Part shown: positions 19,311-27,257 of the stretch, one piece after another
Layout: each line of letters begins with the position of its first letter
Position numbering within the stretch: the first letter of the stretch is position 1
Origin: Mycolicibacterium helvum
GTDB lineage: Bacteria > Actinomycetota > Actinomycetes > Mycobacteriales > Mycobacteriaceae
DNA length: 64,000 nucleotides
Reading direction: 5' to 3'
Assembly: GCF_010731895.1 (NCBI RefSeq)
Contig: NZ_AP022596.1
Coordinates: 4,588,001 to 4,652,000 of the forward strand
Translations under genes and position numbers: made by a program
Notes under the pieces: model-generated
Told to the model about the DNA's origin: nothing
The model's database searches: none
The model's input: the letters and a program-made list of their open reading frames with translations, nothing else

Positions 19311-20000
19311 ATGCGCATCGACGTCGTCACCATCTTTCCCGACTACCTGGCTCCGCTGCGACAGTCCCTGCCCGGCAAGGCCATCGAGTCGGGCATCCTG
19401 GACGTCGAGGTGCACGACCTGCGCCGCTGGACCCACGACGTGCACCACTCCGTCGACGACTCTCCCTACGGCGGCGGTCCCGGCATGGTGATGAAGGCCC
19501 CGGTCTGGGGTGAGGCACTCGATGAGATCTGCACCGAGGCAACACTTCTGGTGATCCCGACGCCGGCGGGCCGGCTGTTCACCCAAAACGACGCCCAGCT
19601 CTGGACGGGGGAGTCCCATCTGGTGTTCGCGTGCGGCCGTTACGAAGGCATCGACCAGCGCGTCGCCGAGGATGCGCGCCGGCGGATGCGAGTCGAAGAG
19701 GTGTCGATCGGCGACTATGTGCTGGCCGGCGGCGAGGCGGCGGCACTGGTGATGATCGAGGCAGTAGTACGGCTGCTTCCCAACGTGATGGGCAATCCGC
19801 TGTCCCACCAAGATGATTCGCACTCGCCGGAGAAGGACGGCCTGCTCGAGGGGCCGAGTTACACGCGCCCGCCGACCTGGCGCGATTTGTCGGTGCCCGA
19901 GGTATTGCTCTCCGGTGACCACGGCAAGGTCGCGGCCTGGCGTCACGAGCAGGCACTTGAGCGCACCCGGGCACGCCGCCCGGACCTGTTGAGTGACTAG
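19311..20000 (+). CDS. trmD: tRNA (guanine37-N1)-methyltransferase TrmD
   Basis: 229 residues of the SPOUT (trefoil-knot) methyltransferase fold. Signatures are 'MRIDVVTIFPDYL', 'DDSPYGGGPGMVMK', the SAM-binding knot 'FACGRYEGIDQRV' and 'SIGDYVLAGGEAAAL', and the C-terminal 'YTRPPTWRDLSVPEVLLSGDH'. It methylates G37 of tRNAs to prevent +1 frameshifting and is generally essential. It ends the rpsP operon and is followed by the second copy of the short repeat. Confidence 0.97.
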   Translation: MRIDVVTIFPDYLAPLRQSLPGKAIESGILDVEVHDLRRWTHDVHHSVDDSPYGGGPGMVMKAPVWGEALDEICTEATLLVIPTPAGRLFTQNDAQLWTGESHLVFACGRYEGIDQRVAEDARRRMRVEEVSIGDYVLAGGEAAALVMIEAVVRLLPNVMGNPLSHQDDSHSPEKDGLLEGPSYTRPPTWRDLSVPEVLLSGDHGKVAAWRHEQALERTRARRPDLLSD

Positions 20001-20010
20001 CCCGCGGGCA

Positions 20011-20030
20011 GGAGCGAAGCGACCCGGGGA
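20011..20030 (+). repeat. Short intergenic repeat, copy 2
   Basis: GGAGCGAAGCGACCCGGGGA, 19 of 20 bases identical to the copy between the KH gene and rimM. It begins 11 bases after the trmD stop. Confidence 0.6.
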
Positions 20031-20089
20031 GGGTCTACGTCCGGCGTGGCGCAGATTACCGACCGCCGTCGGCGGGTATTGAGGAATGC

Positions 20090-22294
20090 GTGACTCGTCC
20101 AACCACCGGCGCTCCGCCCGAACCGGCGGCCGCGCAGGTGACGGGGCGACAACGCAACCTGGTCTTCCTCGCCGTGGTGCTGGGCATGCTGCTGGCCGCT
20201 CTGGACCAAACGATCGTGGCCACCGCTTTACCGACCGTCGTCGCCGATCTCGGCGGGGCCGGGCATCAATCGTGGGTGGTGACCAGTTATCTGCTGGCGT
20301 CGACGATCGTGACGGCGGTGGTCGGCAAGCTCGGTGACACCTTCGGCCGCAAGGTGGTGTTCCAGGCGGCTGTGCTGTTCTTCCTGGCCGGATCGGTGTT
20401 GTGCGGGCTGGCCGGGTCGATGAGCATGCTGGTGGGCTCGCGGGCCCTGCAGGGCATCGGTGGCGGTGCGATCACCGTCACCGCGGTCGCGGTCATCGGT
20501 GAGGTGATTCCCCTGCGGGAACGCGGCCGCTACCAGGGTGCACTTGGCGCGGTATTCGGCGTCACGACTGTGGTGGGGCCGCTGCTCGGTGGGTTGTTCA
20601 CCGACCATCTTGGCTGGCGCTGGGCGTTCTGGATCAACGTGCCGGTCGCCGTGGTGGTGTTGATTGTTGCGGCATGGGCGATTCCGCAGCTGGGCCGCAC
20701 GTCTCGGCCGGTCATCGACTATCCGGGCATCGTCTTGATCGGCCTCGGTGCGGCCGGGCTGACCCTGGCCACCAGCTGGGGCGGTACCACCTATCCATGG
20801 GGCTCGGCGACGATCATCGGGCTGTTCGTGGGATCGGTGGCCGCGCTGGTGGCGTTCGTCGTCGTGGAAAGCCGCGCGGCCGAGCCGATCCTGCCGATCC
20901 GGTTGTTCAAAGACCCGGTGTTCACCGTCTGCTGCGTGTTGTCGTTCGTCGTCGGCTTCGCGATGCTCGGCGCGCTGACGTTCCTGCCGACCTATATGCA
21001 GTTCGTCGACGGGGTCTCGGCGACGGTGTCCGGGCTGCACACGCTGCCGATGGTGGTGGGTCTGCTGGCGACGTCGTTGACCAGCGGTGTGATCGTGGGC
21101 CGCACCGGGCGCTACAAGATTTTCCCGGTCGCGGGCACGGCGGTGATGGCCGTCGGGTTCGTGCTGCTGTCACTGATGGACGCCCACACCTCGACCCTGG
21201 TGCAGTCCCTGGACCTGCTGATCCTGGGTGCGGGCATCGGGCTGAGCATGCAGGTGCTCGTGCTGACCGTGCAGAACACCGTGGATTTCACCGACCTGGG
21301 TGTCGCCACCTCGGGTGTCACGTTCTTCCGCACCATCGGCAGTTCGTTCGGGGCGGCGATCTTCGGCTCGCTGTTCAGCAACTTCCTGGCCGACCGGCTG
21401 CCCGCCGCACTGGCCGCCAGCGGGGTCTCGCCCGCGGACGCGCAATCACCGCAGGCTCTGCATAGGCTGTCCCGCGAGGTCGCCGCACCGATTGTCGATG
21501 CCTACGCCGATTCGTTGAGCAAGGTGTTCCTGTTCGCGGCGCCCGTCGCGGTCGTCGGTTTCGTCGTGGCGCTGTTCCTCAAGCAGGTTCCGCTGCGCGA
21601 CGCCGCAGCCATGGGCAGCACCGACCTGGGGGAGGGTTTCGGGATGCCCACCACCGAGCCCGCCGAGAAGGTGCTGGAGGTGGCGGTCAGCCGGCTGATG
21701 CGGGAAACCCGGGGGATGCATTTGCCGGCATTGGCCCGGTCCGGGGGCAGCCACCTCGACGTACCGCGGATGTGGGCTCTGCTGCAGATCTATCGGCATG
21801 CTCAGGTGTCCGGCCCGGTCGCGGTGGCCGATATCGCCGCGCATCATCGGGTGCCCGCCGAGATCCTCGAACCGGTCTTCGACCGGCTGGTCGCATCGGG
21901 ATATGCGCAGCGCGGCGGCGATCAGCTGTGGCTGACGGCCTCAGGTGCCGCCGAGGTGAATTACGTGCGGAATCAGATCGCGAACTGGATCACCGACACA
22001 CTCACTCGCTCACCGGCATTCGAGGGCCGGCCCGATCGCATGCAAGTGCAGGGCGTGATGGAACGCATCGCTCGCAGTGTGCTGGCCGACGACGGCGGTG
22101 CCGAGCAGTACACCCGGCCGTTGGCGCTGGGTCCGCAACGTGCGGCGGCCACTGCGACCGCGCCCACGACGCGGCTTCGCAGCGGTGCGGCGCTGGCCGC
22201 TGGCAATGAACCGGTTCTGGGTAATGAGCCGACTCGGCCGTTTCGGGCTCGCGCTGAATTCCGTCAACCACCGCCCGGACCGCCGCGCCGTTAG
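20090..22294 (+). CDS. DHA2-family multidrug efflux MFS with C-terminal winged-helix domain
   Basis: A 734-residue transporter. Residues 25-505 contain about fourteen membrane helices with DHA2 (EmrB/QacA) signatures: 'ALDQTIVATALPTVVADLG' near the start and 'GKLGDTFGRKVVF' between helices 2 and 3. It should export drugs or lipids by proton antiport. Beyond the last helix comes a soluble region; about residues 545-625 ('ALLQIYRHAQVSGPVAVADIAAHH', 'LEPVFDRLVASGYAQRGG', 'LTASGAAEV') read as a MarR-like winged helix, then a low-complexity Pro/Ala tail. The GTG start is in frame with homology; no strong ribosome-binding site is seen. It is convergent with lppW with two bases between the stop codons. 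Confidence 0.88.
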   Translation: MTRPTTGAPPEPAAAQVTGRQRNLVFLAVVLGMLLAALDQTIVATALPTVVADLGGAGHQSWVVTSYLLASTIVTAVVGKLGDTFGRKVVFQAAVLFFLAGSVLCGLAGSMSMLVGSRALQGIGGGAITVTAVAVIGEVIPLRERGRYQGALGAVFGVTTVVGPLLGGLFTDHLGWRWAFWINVPVAVVVLIVAAWAIPQLGRTSRPVIDYPGIVLIGLGAAGLTLATSWGGTTYPWGSATIIGLFVGSVAALVAFVVVESRAAEPILPIRLFKDPVFTVCCVLSFVVGFAMLGALTFLPTYMQFVDGVSATVSGLHTLPMVVGLLATSLTSGVIVGRTGRYKIFPVAGTAVMAVGFVLLSLMDAHTSTLVQSLDLLILGAGIGLSMQVLVLTVQNTVDFTDLGVATSGVTFFRTIGSSFGAAIFGSLFSNFLADRLPAALAASGVSPADAQSPQALHRLSREVAAPIVDAYADSLSKVFLFAAPVAVVGFVVALFLKQVPLRDAAAMGSTDLGEGFGMPTTEPAEKVLEVAVSRLMRETRGMHLPALARSGGSHLDVPRMWALLQIYRHAQVSGPVAVADIAAHHRVPAEILEPVFDRLVASGYAQRGGDQLWLTASGAAEVNYVRNQIANWITDTLTRSPAFEGRPDRMQVQGVMERIARSVLADDGGAEQYTRPLALGPQRAAATATAPTTRLRSGAALAAGNEPVLGNEPTRPFRARAEFRQPPPGPPRR

Positions 22295-22296
22295 GG

Positions 22297-23229
22297 TCAG
22301 ATCCGTCCGCCGGGGAACATCGTCTTCACGGCCTGCGTCATGGTCGAGCGCGCAGTGGCGTCGTCGACCGGTTGCAGAGCGGCCATGGCCATCACGAAGC
22401 GATGGTCGGCGCCGATCACGCCGGTGGTCATGTGCAGCCAGTTGCCGCCATTCCAACAGCACATCCAACCTTGTTTGACCGCAACGGGTTCGGCGAACAG
22501 TGCGTCGGGAATGCCAAACCGCTGCGGGTACCCGTCGACGCCGGTGGGGGTCGACTTCGACAGATCGCCGAGGATGACGGAGGCCTGATCGGCGGGTAGT
22601 CCGCCGGCGCCGTCGAGCAGCATGTCGTAGTAGTGCACCAGATCACCGGTGGTGCTCATGGTGTTCCACCAGTTGCCGTCATAGGGCGCGCTGGTCGATC
22701 CCAATCCGTACCGTGAGGTCACTCGGCCGATGATCGAGCTGCCGCCGCCCTCGCCCCAGAACACCTCGGCGGCGTTGTCGTCGGAGGACCGCAACATCTC
22801 GTCGAAGGACTGCCACTCGTCGGGGGTCATTTGACGCTGCCCCTTGGCGACCTGCATCAGCAGATCGTCGGCGATGAACAGCTTGCTGACCGAGGCGATC
22901 GGGAATGCTGCGCTGTCGCCGCCGGAGACCGTCCGGCCGGTGGCGCGGTCGAGCACCGTGAAGCTGATATCCGCGCCGTCCTGAGCGGCCTCCGATGCCG
23001 CCGCCTTGGCGCGCGCTTCGAGGCCGATCGTCGCATCCGGCGGGGCATCCGCCAGCGGCCCCAGAACGGGTGCTTGCGGGATGGCATTCGGATCGGCCGA
23101 GAGCAGGTTCACCGGGGGAGCGGACCTGGCGTTGGGGCCGGCGTTGACCTCGGCGGAGGATGCAGCGACGAGTACACCGATCAGTGCCGTCGCGGTGCCG
23201 GTGACCAGCATCGATAGATGCCGTCGCAT
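22297..23229 (-). CDS. lppW: LppW-like exported serine-hydrolase/penicillin-binding-fold protein without a lipobox
   Basis: Strong similarity to M. tuberculosis LppW (Rv2905), in the same place between trmD and rplS: 'ISFTVLDRATGRTVSGGD', 'IASVSKLFIADDLL', 'MLRSSDDNAAEVFWGEGGG', 'GYPQRFGIPDALFAEPVAVKQGWMCC', 'RSTMTQAVKTMFPGGRI'. The SVSK segment may correspond to the SxxK of class A beta-lactamases, but activity is unproven. The N-terminus has a cleavable signal but no Cys near the cleavage point, so it cannot be a lipoprotein. Two ATGs lie six bases apart; GAGGAG abuts the first and is correctly spaced for the second (23229), which I chose. Confidence 0.85.
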   Translation of the reverse strand: MRRHLSMLVTGTATALIGVLVAASSAEVNAGPNARSAPPVNLLSADPNAIPQAPVLGPLADAPPDATIGLEARAKAAASEAAQDGADISFTVLDRATGRTVSGGDSAAFPIASVSKLFIADDLLMQVAKGQRQMTPDEWQSFDEMLRSSDDNAAEVFWGEGGGSSIIGRVTSRYGLGSTSAPYDGNWWNTMSTTGDLVHYYDMLLDGAGGLPADQASVILGDLSKSTPTGVDGYPQRFGIPDALFAEPVAVKQGWMCCWNGGNWLHMTTGVIGADHRFVMAMAALQPVDDATARSTMTQAVKTMFPGGRI

Positions 23230-23304
23230 GTCCATCTCCTCGAGGGCCTAGGGGAAACGCCGTATCGTGGGGTGCCGCGTTGCCGCCCGACCGTAATTCA
23301 GGTT

Positions 23305-23316
23305 AACGGTACCGTT
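23305..23316. promoter_or_regulatory. Perfect 12-bp palindrome, operator candidate
   Basis: AACGGTACCGTT lies between the divergent lppW and rplS genes, about 75 bases before lppW and 60 before the rplS promoter. The symmetry and length suit a dimeric repressor such as a TetR protein. No regulator is adjacent. Confidence 0.35.
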
Positions 23317-23366
23317 TGTACACCGCACGGTTAGCCAGCCAATGCATTCTGGTGCCTCGGCGGGTC

Positions 23367-23402
23367 GTGCGATTTCATTGCTCGCGGTGCATCTGGCACA
23401 AT
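23367..23402 (+). promoter_or_regulatory. Probable rplS promoter
   Basis: GTGCGATT, 17 bases, then TCTGGCACAAT: the same blocks as in front of rpsP. The -10 would be CACAAT at 23397-23402, giving a leader of about 135 bases before rplS. That leader has no separate gene. Confidence 0.5.
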
Positions 23403-23542
23403 TGAGCAGTTGCCGCGCGGGCTGGGCCAATCTTTCCGCCTGCTGCGCCACACATCACCTGCCCGAATCCATCGGCCCGGCGACCGCCAGCGCGTATGCG
23501 CAGGCAGTTGGCTGCGCCGCGAACCGCAAGGAAGTGTCACCG

Positions 23543-23884
23543 ATGAACACGCTGGACTTCGTCGACCAGGCGTCGCTGCGCGACGACATCCCGACCTTCA
23601 GCCCCGGGGACACCATCAATGTCCACGTGAAGGTCATCGAGGGCAACAAGCAGCGCATCCAGGTCTTTAAGGGTGTCGTCCTGCGCCGTTCCGGCGGCGG
23701 TATCCGCGAGACCTTCACCGTGCGCAAGGAAAGCTACGGCGTCGGCGTCGAGCGCACCTTCCCGGTGCATTCGCCCAACATCGACCACCTCGAGGTCGTC
23801 ACCCGTGGTGACGTGCGGCGCGCCAAGCTGTACTACCTGCGCGAGCTGCGGGGCAAGAAGGCCAAGATCAAGGAGAAGCGCTGA
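23543..23884 (+). CDS. rplS: 50S ribosomal protein L19
   Basis: 113 residues, the usual length for L19, beginning '[25 protein letters not shown]' and containing '[18 protein letters not shown]', '[21 protein letters not shown]' and the basic tail '[17 protein letters not shown]'. It sits at the 30S-50S interface. The frame is open upstream, but homology and AAGGAAG fix this ATG. A 12-base piece of the 3' end (GAAGCGCTGAGC) recurs about 25 bases downstream, a tiny direct duplication across the stop. Confidence 0.97.
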   Translation: MNTLDFVDQASLRDDIPTFSPGDTINVHVKVIEGNKQRIQVFKGVVLRRSGGGIRETFTVRKESYGVGVERTFPVHSPNIDHLEVVTRGDVRRAKLYYLRELRGKKAKIKEKR

Positions 23885-23968
23885 GCTTCGACATGTGGCC
23901 GAAGAGAAGCGCTGAGCGTCGGGTGCGGGCGGCACTGACCAGTCAGCTTGTCTGACTACGCTGACGAC

Positions 23969-24829
23969 GTGACCGACAACACCGGCTCGGACGACTCGAC
24001 ACCGGAATCCGCCACGACGACGGATTCTCCGGACGGCACCACCGCTGACGACGCTCCCGCGCAAGACGAATCCGCCGCTGACGCGGCGGGGGGCGAAAAG
24101 AAGCATTCAGCGCTGCGCGAGGGCGCGATCCTCGTCGCCATCGCGGTGGTCCTCTATTACGTGATGCTGACGTTCATCGCGCGGCCGTACCTGATTCCGT
24201 CGGAATCGATGGAGCCCACCTTGCACGGCTGCGCTGGGTGTGTCGGCGACCGGATCATGGTCGACAAGGTCACTTACCGGTTCGGTGATCCGCGCCCCGG
24301 TGATGTCATTGTCTTCAAGGGGCCGCCCAACTGGAACGTGGGATACAAGTCCATCCGCTCGGACAACACTGCGGTGCGGTACCTGGAGAACGCGTTGTCG
24401 GTGGTCGGATTCGTGCCGCCGGACGAGAACGATCTGGTGAAGCGCGTTATTGCGGTGGGCGGCCAGACTGTGCAGTGCCGCGCCGACACCGGGCTGACTG
24501 TCGACGATAAGCCGCTCAAGGAGCCCTACCTCAACGCGCAGACCATGAACGCCGATCCGCTGGTTTACCCGTGCCTGGGCAATGAATTCGGTCCAGTGAA
24601 GGTGCCTGACGGCCGGCTGTGGGTGATGGGCGACAATCGCACCCATTCCGCGGACTCGCGTGCGCATTGCACCAGCACACCCGAGGAAGCCCAGAAGGGC
24701 ATCCTGTGCACCGGTGACCCGATGTCCGGCACGGTTCCGGTGAGCAATGTCATCGGCAAGGCGCGGTTCATCGCTTGGCCGCCCTCTCGCTGGGGTGGTG
24801 TGTCTTCGTTCGACCCGCAGCAAGGCTGA
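23969..24829 (+). CDS. lepB: Signal peptidase I
   Basis: 286 residues. A disordered acidic N-terminus is followed by one membrane helix (about 53-70) and the extracytoplasmic protease domain. The catalytic Ser is residue 80 in 'PSESMEP' and the catalytic Lys is in '[10 protein letters not shown]'; '[13 protein letters not shown]' is box E. It removes signal peptides from exported proteins. The frame opens at a TTG 21 bases upstream, but the GTG at 23969 aligns with known mycobacterial LepB starts. It has no ribosome-binding site, and a TACGCT -10-like hexamer lies about seven bases before it, so leaderless translation is plausible. Confidence 0.95.
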   Translation: MTDNTGSDDSTPESATTTDSPDGTTADDAPAQDESAADAAGGEKKHSALREGAILVAIAVVLYYVMLTFIARPYLIPSESMEPTLHGCAGCVGDRIMVDKVTYRFGDPRPGDVIVFKGPPNWNVGYKSIRSDNTAVRYLENALSVVGFVPPDENDLVKRVIAVGGQTVQCRADTGLTVDDKPLKEPYLNAQTMNADPLVYPCLGNEFGPVKVPDGRLWVMGDNRTHSADSRAHCTSTPEEAQKGILCTGDPMSGTVPVSNVIGKARFIAWPPSRWGGVSSFDPQQG

Positions 24830-24831
24830 CT

Positions 24832-25545
24832 GTGCCTGCGATGACGTGGCCGCCGCGGACGGTGATCCGCAAATCATCGGGACTGCGCACGCTCGAGTCC
24901 GCTTTGTGTCGCAGCGGTTTGGGGCCGGTGGCCGGGGTCGACGAGGTGGGCCGAGGTGCCTGCGCCGGCCCGTTGGTGGTGGCGGCCTGTGTGCTCAGCC
25001 CGAATCGCCTGGAGAGCCTGGCGGCCCTCGATGATTCCAAGAAGTTGACCGAGAAGACCCGCGAGGAATTGTTCCCGTTGATCCGCCGCTACGCGCTGGC
25101 CTATCACGTGGTGTTCATCCCGGCCCCCGAGGTCGACCGCCGGGGCGTACACGTGGCCAATATCGAGGGCATGCGACGGGCGGTGGCGGGCCTGTCGGTG
25201 CGCCCGGGCTACGTGCTGTCGGATGGTTTCCGGGTGCCGGGGCTGCCGATGCCGTCGCTGCCGGTGATCGGGGGGGACGCGGCGGCGGCCTGTATCGCGG
25301 CGGCCAGCGTGCTGGCGAAGGTCAGCCGGGATCGGCTGATGGTGGCGATGGACAACGAACACCCGGGCTATGGGTTCGCCGACCACAAGGGATACAGCAC
25401 GCCTGCGCACAGCGCGGCGCTGAGCGACCTCGGCCCCTGCCGCCAGCACCGGTTTTCCTATGTCAATGTCCGGCGGGTGGCGGGTGTCGGTGGTACCGAG
25501 ATGGCGGTCGATTGCCCACCACCGCAGCGCGCCGGTCAGGTGTGA
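24832..25545 (+). CDS. rnhB: Ribonuclease HII
   Basis: 237 residues. The conserved core begins '[22 protein letters not shown]', carrying the Asp-Glu metal pair, then '[19 protein letters not shown]', '[10 protein letters not shown]' and '[24 protein letters not shown]'. It nicks RNA-DNA hybrids and removes misincorporated ribonucleotides. I chose the GTG at 24832 because AAGG stands six bases before it, two bases after lepB; ATG 24841 is an alternative. It follows lepB as in M. tuberculosis. Confidence 0.95.
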   Translation: MPAMTWPPRTVIRKSSGLRTLESALCRSGLGPVAGVDEVGRGACAGPLVVAACVLSPNRLESLAALDDSKKLTEKTREELFPLIRRYALAYHVVFIPAPEVDRRGVHVANIEGMRRAVAGLSVRPGYVLSDGFRVPGLPMPSLPVIGGDAAAACIAAASVLAKVSRDRLMVAMDNEHPGYGFADHKGYSTPAHSAALSDLGPCRQHRFSYVNVRRVAGVGGTEMAVDCPPPQRAGQV

Positions 25546-25595
25546 GTCAAGATGGATAAACGCCCCGATGAGACGACAAGAGGACCGCTGAGCCG

Positions 25596-25901
25596 ATGAG
25601 TGCCGAAGATCTCGAAAAATACGAGACCGAGATGGAGCTCTCGCTGTACCGCGAATACAAGGACATCGTGGGGCAGTTCAGCTACGTCGTGGAAACCGAG
25701 CGGCGGTTCTACCTGGCCAACAGTGTGGAACTGGTGCCCCGGAACACTGACGGTGAGGTCTACTTCGAGCTACGTCTGTCTGATGCATGGGTGTGGGATA
25801 TGTATCGCCCAGCCCGGTTCGTCAAACAGGTCCGGGTGATCACCTTCAAGGACGTCAACATCGAAGAGGTCGAGAAGCCCGAGCTGCGGCTGCCCGAGTA
25901 G
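25596..25901 (+). CDS. DUF2469 family protein (Rv2901c-like)
   Basis: A 101-residue acidic protein almost invariant across actinobacteria: 'SAEDLEKYETEMELSLYREY', 'VGQFSYVVETERRFYLAN', 'YFELRLSDAWVWDMYRP', 'VRVITFKDVN'. Its function is unknown; conserved linkage to rnhB and lepB suggests a housekeeping role. AGAGGA precedes the ATG. It abuts the convergent ROK gene with one base between the stops. Confidence 0.93.
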   Translation: MSAEDLEKYETEMELSLYREYKDIVGQFSYVVETERRFYLANSVELVPRNTDGEVYFELRLSDAWVWDMYRPARFVKQVRVITFKDVNIEEVEKPELRLPE

Positions 25902-25902
25902 G

Positions 25903-27081
25903 TCAGCGCAGCGACGCGTCGATGGCGTCGGCGGACAGGATCTTTTCCAGGATCAGCGCCGCGCTGCCGATGTTGCCGGCCTTGTCACCGTACGTGGACG
26001 GAACGACCTGCAGATGGCGGGTAGCTAGCGCAGTTGCGTTGCCGTACAAGGTTTCTCGTAGCCCGGCCACGAAGAAGTCGTAGGCGCCCGACATGTCACC
26101 GCCGACGACAAGGACCTCGGGGTTCAGCAGGTTCACCGCGGCGGCGATCACCTCGCCGACATGGCGGCCACTTTCCCGTAGCAGCCGGCGGACCTCGCCG
26201 TCGCCGTGGTTGGCCAGTTCGACGACGTCGCGGATGTGGGTGACGTCGCGGCCCAGTTCCTGCAGGGTGCGTACCAGCGCCCAGCCGCCGGCGATCGCTT
26301 CCAGGCAACCGGTGTCGCCGCAGCGGCACGGGATACCTGCGGCCGCGGCGGTCTTGTTGTGGCCGAATTCGCCTGCCGCGCCGAGCGCGCCGCGCTGTAG
26401 GACGCCGCCGGCCACGATTCCGGCGCCCAGCCCGGTGGACGCCTTGATCAGCAGCAGGTTGTCGTGGACCTTGAGGGCGCTGCGGCGTTCGGAGAGGGCT
26501 AGGACGTTGGTGTCGTTGTCGAGCACGATCGGTGCCGAGGTCAGCCTGCGGAAGTAGGGCTCCAGTGGGACGCCGTCCCAGCCGCTCATGACCGGGGAGG
26601 CCAGGCTGCAGCCGCGCTGCTGGTCAACGGTGCCGGGCAGCGACACCCCCACGCCGAGGACGTCGCGGGCGGGGTGGCCGGTCTCGTCGAGGAGCACCTC
26701 GAGGCGTTTGACCAGGTCGGGCATCAGATCGTCGGGCCCGATGCGGATTTCGGAGTCCATGTCGGTCAGGGCGTTGATGTCGCCGGCGAGGTTGCACACT
26801 GCCAGCCGGGTGCGGCTGCGGCCGATGGCTGCCGAAAGGACTACGCCGGCGTCGGCGTTGAACCGCACCAGCGCCGGGGGGCGGCCGCCGGTCGAGGGGC
26901 CTTCGTCACCTTCGCAGACCAGTCCGCGGCGGGTCAGACCCGAAATCCGGCTTCCCACGGCCGTCCTGGACAGGCCGGTCAGGTTGCGAATTTCGCCGCG
27001 GGTGGTGGCCGCGCCGTCGCGAATCAGCCCGAAAACGTCCCCAGCGGTAGCGGGGGCGGCAGAACGCCTGGTGACGGGCAT
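25903..27081 (-). CDS. ROK-family transcriptional repressor
   Basis: About 392 residues. The N-terminal winged helix ('TAGDVFGLIRDGAATTRGEIRNL', 'SRTAVGSRISGLTRRGLV') is followed by a sugar-kinase-like ROK domain with the zinc-binding cluster 'CRCGDTGCLEAIAGG' and the ATP-fold motif 'GLGAGIVAGG'. Such proteins repress sugar uptake or metabolism genes and are released by a sugar or sugar-phosphate. A longer frame opens at a GTG at 27129, but the helix-turn-helix alignment favours the ATG at 27081. The divergent MFS exporter is the obvious target. The gene is absent from this point in the M. tuberculosis order as I recall it, so it is probably an insertion. Confidence 0.85.
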   Translation of the reverse strand: MPVTRRSAAPATAGDVFGLIRDGAATTRGEIRNLTGLSRTAVGSRISGLTRRGLVCEGDEGPSTGGRPPALVRFNADAGVVLSAAIGRSRTRLAVCNLAGDINALTDMDSEIRIGPDDLMPDLVKRLEVLLDETGHPARDVLGVGVSLPGTVDQQRGCSLASPVMSGWDGVPLEPYFRRLTSAPIVLDNDTNVLALSERRSALKVHDNLLLIKASTGLGAGIVAGGVLQRGALGAAGEFGHNKTAAAAGIPCRCGDTGCLEAIAGGWALVRTLQELGRDVTHIRDVVELANHGDGEVRRLLRESGRHVGEVIAAAVNLLNPEVLVVGGDMSGAYDFFVAGLRETLYGNATALATRHLQVVPSTYGDKAGNIGSAALILEKILSADAIDASLR

Positions 27082-27100
27082 CTTTCCATTGAACCAAGTT

Positions 27101-27189
27101 CTAATCCCTACTGGAAGCAACCGAGACACCTATCACTTTTGCTCTTTTCCGGCGTAAGTCGGTTGGAAGCGCGATCAAAGTAGGACTAG
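27101..27189. promoter_or_regulatory. Widely spaced inverted half-sites between the ROK and MFS genes
   Basis: CTAATCCCTACT at 27101-27112 and AGTAGGACTAG at 27179-27189 are near-perfect inverted copies separated by 66 bases, each close to one of the divergent start codons. Repressors that loop DNA use such pairs. Neither half is itself palindromic, so the evidence is modest. Confidence 0.3.
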
Positions 27190-27257
27190 GGTCGGGTCAG
27201 GAATCGAACGCTGCACCGCGGCAGCTACCGCCACCGCACAGAAAGTCGATACCTCCT

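Noticed and set aside
18894..20102. 402-codon frame antisense to rimM and trmD
   Set aside because: Entirely opposite two essential, strongly conserved genes and of typical shadow composition.
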